Shown here: positions 7,181 through 10,760 of the stretch, one piece after another
How positions within the stretch are numbered: position 1 is the first letter of the stretch
How the letters are laid out: each line of letters begins with the position of its first letter
NCBI GenBank assembly: GCA_021806055.1
Contig: JAJZYE010000014.1
Coordinates: 1-10,760 of the forward strand
Direction of reading: 5' to 3'
Length of the DNA: 10,760 nt
Origin: Actinomycetes bacterium
GTDB taxonomy: Bacteria; Actinomycetota; Acidimicrobiia; Acidimicrobiales; RAAP-2
Made by a program: the position numbers and the translations under genes
The notes under the pieces: generated by a model
Seen by the model: the letters and a program-made list of their open reading frames with translations, nothing else
Told to the model about the DNA's origin: nothing
The model's database searches: none

Positions 7181-7181
7181 C
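7172..7181. promoter_or_regulatory. Symmetric -10 palindrome and likely MarR operator
   Basis: GAGTATACTC is a perfect 10-base palindrome that contains the marR -10 box (TATACT, 7175-7180) and, on the other strand, an identical TATACT at 7178-7173. The minus-strand copy would start transcription near 7166 and give the kinase-like gene a leader of about 35 bases with its Shine-Dalgarno. MarR dimers usually bind palindromes in such divergent gaps, so binding here would block both directions; that is inference. Confidence 0.5.
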
Positions 7182-7188
7182 TTCCTCC

Positions 7189-7680
7189 ATGAGCAGCGAG
7201 GAGTCCGACGTCGTCGCGCGCCGCGACGACGTCGCTTTCGCCTTGTACTCGCTCGCCGCGTCGGTCGTCCGGCGCATGCCGCGTGACCTCAGCCTGACCG
7301 CTGCGGCGACCCTGCACGTGCTGGAACGTCACGGCCCCCTGCGCGTTACCCGCCTCGCCGCTCTCGAGGGTGTCACCCAGCCGTCGATGACGTCGCTGGT
7401 GACCAAGCTCGTGCGCGCGGGCCTGGTCGAGCGTCGTCCGGACCCCAGCGATGGCCGCGGCGTGCTGGTCGCCCTCACCGATAGCGGAGAGGACTACGTA
7501 CACGAGCGCCGCCACGTCGGAGCCGCCCGGCTCATCGGACTCCTCGACGATCTCCCGGTCACGCAGGTGAGGGCACTGTGGGACGCGCTGCCGGCGCTGC
7601 TCGCCGTGGCCGCTCTCGATGACCGCGACACCGGCGCAGCCAGTCGGCTCAGTCCCACGGCGGAGGACGGTCTACAGTGA
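7189..7680 (+). CDS. MarR-family transcriptional regulator
   Basis: A 163-residue winged-helix dimer-type regulator. The DNA-binding core runs from about residue 36 to 102: LSLTAAATLHVLERHGPLRVTRLA split as helices 2-3, recognition helix around TQPSMTSLVTKLVRAG (63-78), then the wing with the family-defining Asp88-x-Arg90 (DPSDGRGVLVALT). Amphipathic N- and C-terminal helices would form the dimer interface. The ATG at 7189 is two bases from the predicted transcription start. It overlaps the MFS gene by 4 bases (GTGA at 7677), the classic arrangement of a MarR repressor with the efflux pump it controls, and it diverges from the kinase-like gene. The inducer cannot be predicted. The likely operator is GAGTATACTC at 7172-7181. 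Confidence 0.93.
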   Translation: MSSEESDVVARRDDVAFALYSLAASVVRRMPRDLSLTAAATLHVLERHGPLRVTRLAALEGVTQPSMTSLVTKLVRAGLVERRPDPSDGRGVLVALTDSGEDYVHERRHVGAARLIGLLDDLPVTQVRALWDALPALLAVAALDDRDTGAASRLSPTAEDGLQ

Positions 7681-9395
7681 GCGACGAACACGCCAGAGTC
7701 GCCAGCCCGTTCCACCAGCCCAAGGCGGTGTGGGCGGTGGCGTTCGCCTGCGTTGTGTCGTTCATGGGGATCGGGTTGGTCGACCCGATCCTGCCAGCGC
7801 TGGCCAAGGACCTGAGGGCGAGCCCTAGTAGCGTCGAGCTGCTGTTCACCAGCTATCTTGTGATCACCGCGGTGGCGATGCTCTTTACTGGCTGGGTGTC
7901 GAGCCGCATCGGCGCGAAACAGACGCTCGTCGTGGGGCTGGTGCTTATCGTGGTTTTCAGCGCCCTCGCCGGCACTTCCAACAGCATCGGCGGCATCGTC
8001 GAGATGCGGGCTGGCTGGGGGATCGGCAACGCCTTGTTTATCGCCACTTCCCTGGCGGTGATCGTCGCCTCGGCCAGTGGCGGGTTCGCCGGTGCCATCG
8101 TGCTGTACGAAACCGCCCTCGGGGTCGGCATCGGACTCGGACCGCTCGTCGGGGGTGAGCTGGGAGGCATCTCCTGGCGGGGGCCATTCTTCGGGGTGAC
8201 CGTGCTCATGTCGATCTCGTTGATCGCAACCCTGGTGCTGGTCGAACGCACCCCACGGCCGGCCAAGCGGATGTCGATTCGAGAGCCGATCACCGCCTTG
8301 CGCCACCGTGGTCTCGCCATCATGAGCGTGACCGCCCTCTGCTACAACTGGGGTTTCTTCACCCTCCTTGCGTTTACTCCGTTCCCCATGCATCTGGGGA
8401 TCCACCAACTCGGCTATACCTTCACCGGCTGGGGGCTCTTGGTCGGGATCTTCGCCGTCTTCGTCGCCCCCCGCCTCCAACGGCGCTTCGGCACACCACG
8501 TACCCTGTACGTGAACCTGGCCTTGCTCGCGGCCGACTTGGTCGTGATCGGGGCTTTCACCACATCCCGGACGACCCTGATCGTGGCGGTGATTGTCTCA
8601 GGTGCCTTCGTCGGGCTCAACAACACCCTCACGACCCAAGCCGTCATGCTGGTGGCACCGGTCGAGCGGCCGGTCGCGTCGGCCTCCTACGGCTTCGTCC
8701 GCTTCATCGGCGGCGGACTGGCCCCCTACGTGGCGGCCAAGCTCGCCGCCCACTTCAACGTTCACGTCCCCTTCTACCTCGGCGCGGTCGCGGTCGTCTT
8801 GGGCATCGTCGTGCTCACCAGGGGCCACTCCCTGATCACTGCCGCTGAACGTGCCGAAGGCGAGGAGCAACTCGTCACCGTAGAGCCGGTGGCCGTCGTA
8901 GGCGGTACCGCGCCGGCGGTCAGCCCATCTCGCGTCGTGTACGCACCATCTTCCGGTGGCCGTCGCTCGCCGATCGTGGTCGCCGTTGATGACCGACCCG
9001 GATCCGGCCAACTCTGCGCATCCGCTGCCGACCTGGCAGAGGCGCTCGATTGTCCCGTCGAGATCCTTCACGTGGTCGAAACGGACCTCGCGATGGACCA
9101 AGCCATAGAAACCGAAGACACCACGCGGACCGCTGCTGCGCTCAAAGCGCTCGTCGACCTGGTCGTAGCCCGAGGGGTCTCCGCGACCGGCCATCTGCTC
9201 GAGGTCGTCGGCGACCACGGCGACGTCGGGCGTCGCGTTGCCCTCTTCGCCGACCAGCAGCACGCCCGCATGATCATCGCCGGTGCACCGACCCACGGCC
9301 CACTTGCCGGTCTCCTTGACGCCAGCGCGACTGCTCAGCTCGCGCGCCACACTCACTGCGACCTTCACATCGTCCACTTCGTTCCGCCGGCCTGA
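7677..9395 (+). CDS. MFS drug/proton antiporter fused to a universal stress protein domain
   Basis: A 572-residue inner-membrane protein. Residues about 15-385 form a 12-helix MFS transporter of the DHA1 kind: GIGLVDPILPALAKDL at 31-46, a motif A variant GWVSSRIGAKQ at 72-82 in which the usual Asp is Ser76, antiporter motif C GIGLGPLVGG at 151-160 followed by WRGPFF, and the second-half motif A APRLQRRFG at 264-272. A linker of about 45 residues leads to a UspA-type domain from SPIVVAVDDRPGS (431-443) through CPVEILHVVE to MIIAGAPTHGPLAGLLDAS (532-550). The USP nucleotide motif G-2x-G-9x-G-S/T reads Gly536, Thr539, Ala549-Ser550, so two of three glycines are replaced and ATP binding is doubtful. 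GGAGG at 7662-7666 and the 4-base overlap with marR support the GTG start. Export substrate unknown; cytoplasmic USP domain as sensor is inference. Confidence 0.9.
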   Translation: MSDEHARVASPFHQPKAVWAVAFACVVSFMGIGLVDPILPALAKDLRASPSSVELLFTSYLVITAVAMLFTGWVSSRIGAKQTLVVGLVLIVVFSALAGTSNSIGGIVEMRAGWGIGNALFIATSLAVIVASASGGFAGAIVLYETALGVGIGLGPLVGGELGGISWRGPFFGVTVLMSISLIATLVLVERTPRPAKRMSIREPITALRHRGLAIMSVTALCYNWGFFTLLAFTPFPMHLGIHQLGYTFTGWGLLVGIFAVFVAPRLQRRFGTPRTLYVNLALLAADLVVIGAFTTSRTTLIVAVIVSGAFVGLNNTLTTQAVMLVAPVERPVASASYGFVRFIGGGLAPYVAAKLAAHFNVHVPFYLGAVAVVLGIVVLTRGHSLITAAERAEGEEQLVTVEPVAVVGGTAPAVSPSRVVYAPSSGGRRSPIVVAVDDRPGSGQLCASAADLAEALDCPVEILHVVETDLAMDQAIETEDTTRTAAALKALVDLVVARGVSATGHLLEVVGDHGDVGRRVALFADQQHARMIIAGAPTHGPLAGLLDASATAQLARHTHCDLHIVHFVPPA

Positions 9396-9401
9396 TTCGA
9401 T

Positions 9402-10055
9402 TCAGCGGGCATCGGGATGGGCCGGGGCCACCTCGGTCTTGGGGCCGCGCGGTGGAGCGTTGCCCGGCTCCGCCTTGGGGCCGTTAGGTGCAGATAGTTG
9501 ATGCGGGTCGGCGGCACTGGTCTCGCGCTCGGTGCGCAGGACCCGCTGGCGTCTGACGATGATGAGCGTGGCGGTGGCTCCGGCGCCAGGGAGCGCCACC
9601 ACCGAGAGGCGGCGCTGGCTGAGTCGCTAGCCAAGCAGACGATCGAGGGAGAACCTGCCGGGGCCGGTCAGGGATAGGGCGAGCGCTGCGATGCCGAGCG
9701 ACAGCGGGAATTCGAGGCCCCGATCCTGGTTGAAGAAGCCGTTCGGGGCGTGGTTGCCCGCGGCGACGGTGATGGTTGCCGCGACCGCCGCGCCAGCCGG
9801 GCGTGTTGCGAGGCCGGTCGCGAGCAGGGACCCACCTTCTGCCTCGCCTAACCCGGCGGTCAGCGCGTTGGGGTAGCCGGGCCGGAAACCTACCCGCTCG
9901 AACGCGGCGCCGGTCGCCTCCAGACCGTGGCCGCCGAACCAACCGAACAACTCTTGGGTGCCGTGGGTGAACTGCCCGACGCCGACCTCGCCACGCAGGA
10001 CTAGCGGGCCGACATCCCTGGATCGAGTGACGGGCTCGTGGCGGCCCGAACCCAC
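9402..10055 (-). pseudogene. DoxX-family membrane protein interrupted by an amber codon
   Basis: The frame from about GTG 10055 reads as DoxX: RDVGPLVL, HGTQELFGWFGGHGLE, FRPGYPNALTAGLGEAEGG, APNGFFNQDRGLEFPL and LTGPGRFSLDRLLG, then TAG at 9629-9627. The same frame continues without a break as RLSQRRLSVVALPGAGATA, a further hydrophobic helix (ATLIIVRRQRVLRTERE) and a polar tail to TAG 9404-9402, which abuts the converging MFS-USP stop at 9395. The stop after LLG most simply replaces a Trp (TGG to TAG). The first helix also carries an unusual Gly-Glu (RGEVGVGQF), and the start is uncertain. Known DoxX proteins are four-helix quinone- or thiol-linked membrane proteins. A shortened 142-residue product could still be made, so decay is likely but not certain. 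Confidence 0.75.
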
Positions 10056-10129
10056 GCGTCGGCGGGCTCGTCGATCTTCGCTTCGTGCCGGGTGGCCGCT
10101 CACGCCACCTGTGCCGAGTGGCATGGTGC

Positions 10130-10640
10130 GAGCGCCGCGGCCATGGCAGGGGTTCGCGCTCAAGCGACGCGGACGGGCCTGGGCTGGTACTTCGGTCGGG
10201 TGTCGTTGAAGAGGGTGTGCGGTGCGTCGGGATAGACGCACCGCTCGTGGTCGACGCCCGGCGCGTGCAGTGTCTCGCTATCGGGGGTAGCCCGGCCACG
10301 GTCGCGGAGTCGTCCTGGCCGCAGAGGCCACGTAGCGGACAGTGCGTACCCGTTCGCTTGCTCGGCCGCGGGGGGTCGTGGACGACCGCGGCAGGCAGTT
10401 CCGGCTCGCTGTGGGCCAGTTGGGCGGAGAAGCCCCCGCCTATATGCAGAAGTCAACCGACCGCCCGCCCGCTGTAGGCAAGGTGTGTGCGCAGGTAAGA
10501 GACCGCAGCCGGCAAGTCGGGCCGATGGCGTCCGACCTCGGCTGGGCTGTTGAAGAGCGTCTCGAACGTTTCGCTGACATGGCCACCGCGTTCAGCGGGT
10601 CGCCGGCCGAGAGCTTCGGTGAGCCGCATACTTGTCGAGT
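10130..10640 (-). pseudogene. Decayed dienelactone hydrolase-family gene
   Basis: Pieces of an alpha/beta hydrolase of the dienelactone hydrolase family occur in order on the minus strand but in different frames. They are ETFETLFNSP and DLPAAVSYLRTHLAYSGRAVG (ending at TGA 10455-10453), the nucleophile region TTC TGC (Phe-Cys, 10451-10446) out of frame with that, GGGFSAQLAHSEPELPAAVV, CPLRGLCGQDDS with the acid Asp, and, in another frame, SETLHAPGVDHERCVYPDAP, HTLFNDTRPKYQ with the catalytic His (10282-10184). At least three frame changes separate them. The N-terminal third is missing or unrecognisable and the sequence gives way to transposase near 10640. Family identity is clear from the APHxxFNDTRP block; no function is expected. 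Confidence 0.8.
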
Positions 10641-10760
10641 CGGTGCGCACTCGTTTTGGTCTCCGCCACCTCACCATGGTGGGCGACCGCGGGATGATCA
10701 CCAGTGCGCGCATCCGTGCTCTTCAAGAGGAGACCACCCTCGGGTGGCTGACCTGCCTGC
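10640..10760 (+). mobile_element. IS1634-like transposase fragment, 5'-truncated, runs off window
   Basis: From about 10640 one plus-strand frame reads VRTRFGLRHLTMVG and then DRGMITSARIRALQEE, TTLGWLTCL to the window end. VGDRGMITSARI is the block around the second acidic residue of the DDE transposase in the IS1634 group of the IS4 superfamily. That block normally lies near the middle of a protein of some 500 or more residues, so the first half is absent here. The upstream codons in frame show no transposase similarity and reach a stop near 10499. Whether the 3' half is complete lies outside the window. Confidence 0.75.

Noticed and set aside
1..10760. tRNA, rRNA, CRISPR array or long direct repeats
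   Set aside because: No spaced repeats, no cloverleaf with a recognisable T-loop, and no rRNA-like stretch were seen on either strand by eye.

Overview
The window is very GC-rich DNA with dense genes, 4-base start/stop overlaps (GTGA) and promoters placed so that transcripts would begin at or next to the start codon. The order cytidine deaminase, thymidine phosphorylase, adenosine deaminase is the one known from mycobacteria. Together this points to an Actinomycetota chromosome; an acidimicrobial or other non-model lineage is possible but not provable here.

Left block, 1-4739: an orderly nucleoside-breakdown locus. On the minus strand, cdd, deoA and add (2916 down to 75) form an operon: cytidine deaminase, pyrimidine-nucleoside phosphorylase, adenosine deaminase. 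On the plus strand, psuG and a PfkB sugar kinase (2941-4739) handle pseudouridine: the kinase would make pseudouridine 5'-phosphate and PsuG would split it to uracil and ribose 5-phosphate. The two operons diverge from a 24-base gap whose two -10 boxes overlap on one GTAC core. A Ala/Arg-rich plus-strand tail (2-124) may be the end of a converging gene and contains a perfect 17-bp hairpin just past add.

Middle, 4740-7131: composition becomes less GC-biased and genes are broken. 4740-5346 holds nothing I recognise. At 5347-6369 (minus) lies a decayed metallo-beta-lactamase-fold hydrolase with two compensating frameshifts and three internal stops. Upstream of it on the same strand is an intact cytidylate kinase-like protein (6460-7131).

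Right, 7132-9395: the kinase-like gene diverges from a marR-type regulator that overlaps by 4 bases a transporter gene. The transporter is unusual: a DHA1-type MFS drug/proton antiporter fused to a C-terminal universal stress protein domain whose nucleotide-binding glycines are partly lost. The divergent gap contains the perfect palindrome GAGTATACTC, which carries a TATACT -10 box on both strands and is the likely MarR operator. This kinase / MarR / MFS-USP trio is the best candidate in the window for an undescribed functional unit.

Far right, 9396-10760: debris on the minus strand, namely a DoxX-family gene cut by an in-frame amber codon and a dienelactone hydrolase broken over three frames, then a 5'-truncated IS1634-like transposase piece on the plus strand running off the end. 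The pattern is an accessory region in which three minus-strand genes have decayed while the kinase, regulator and transporter stay open.
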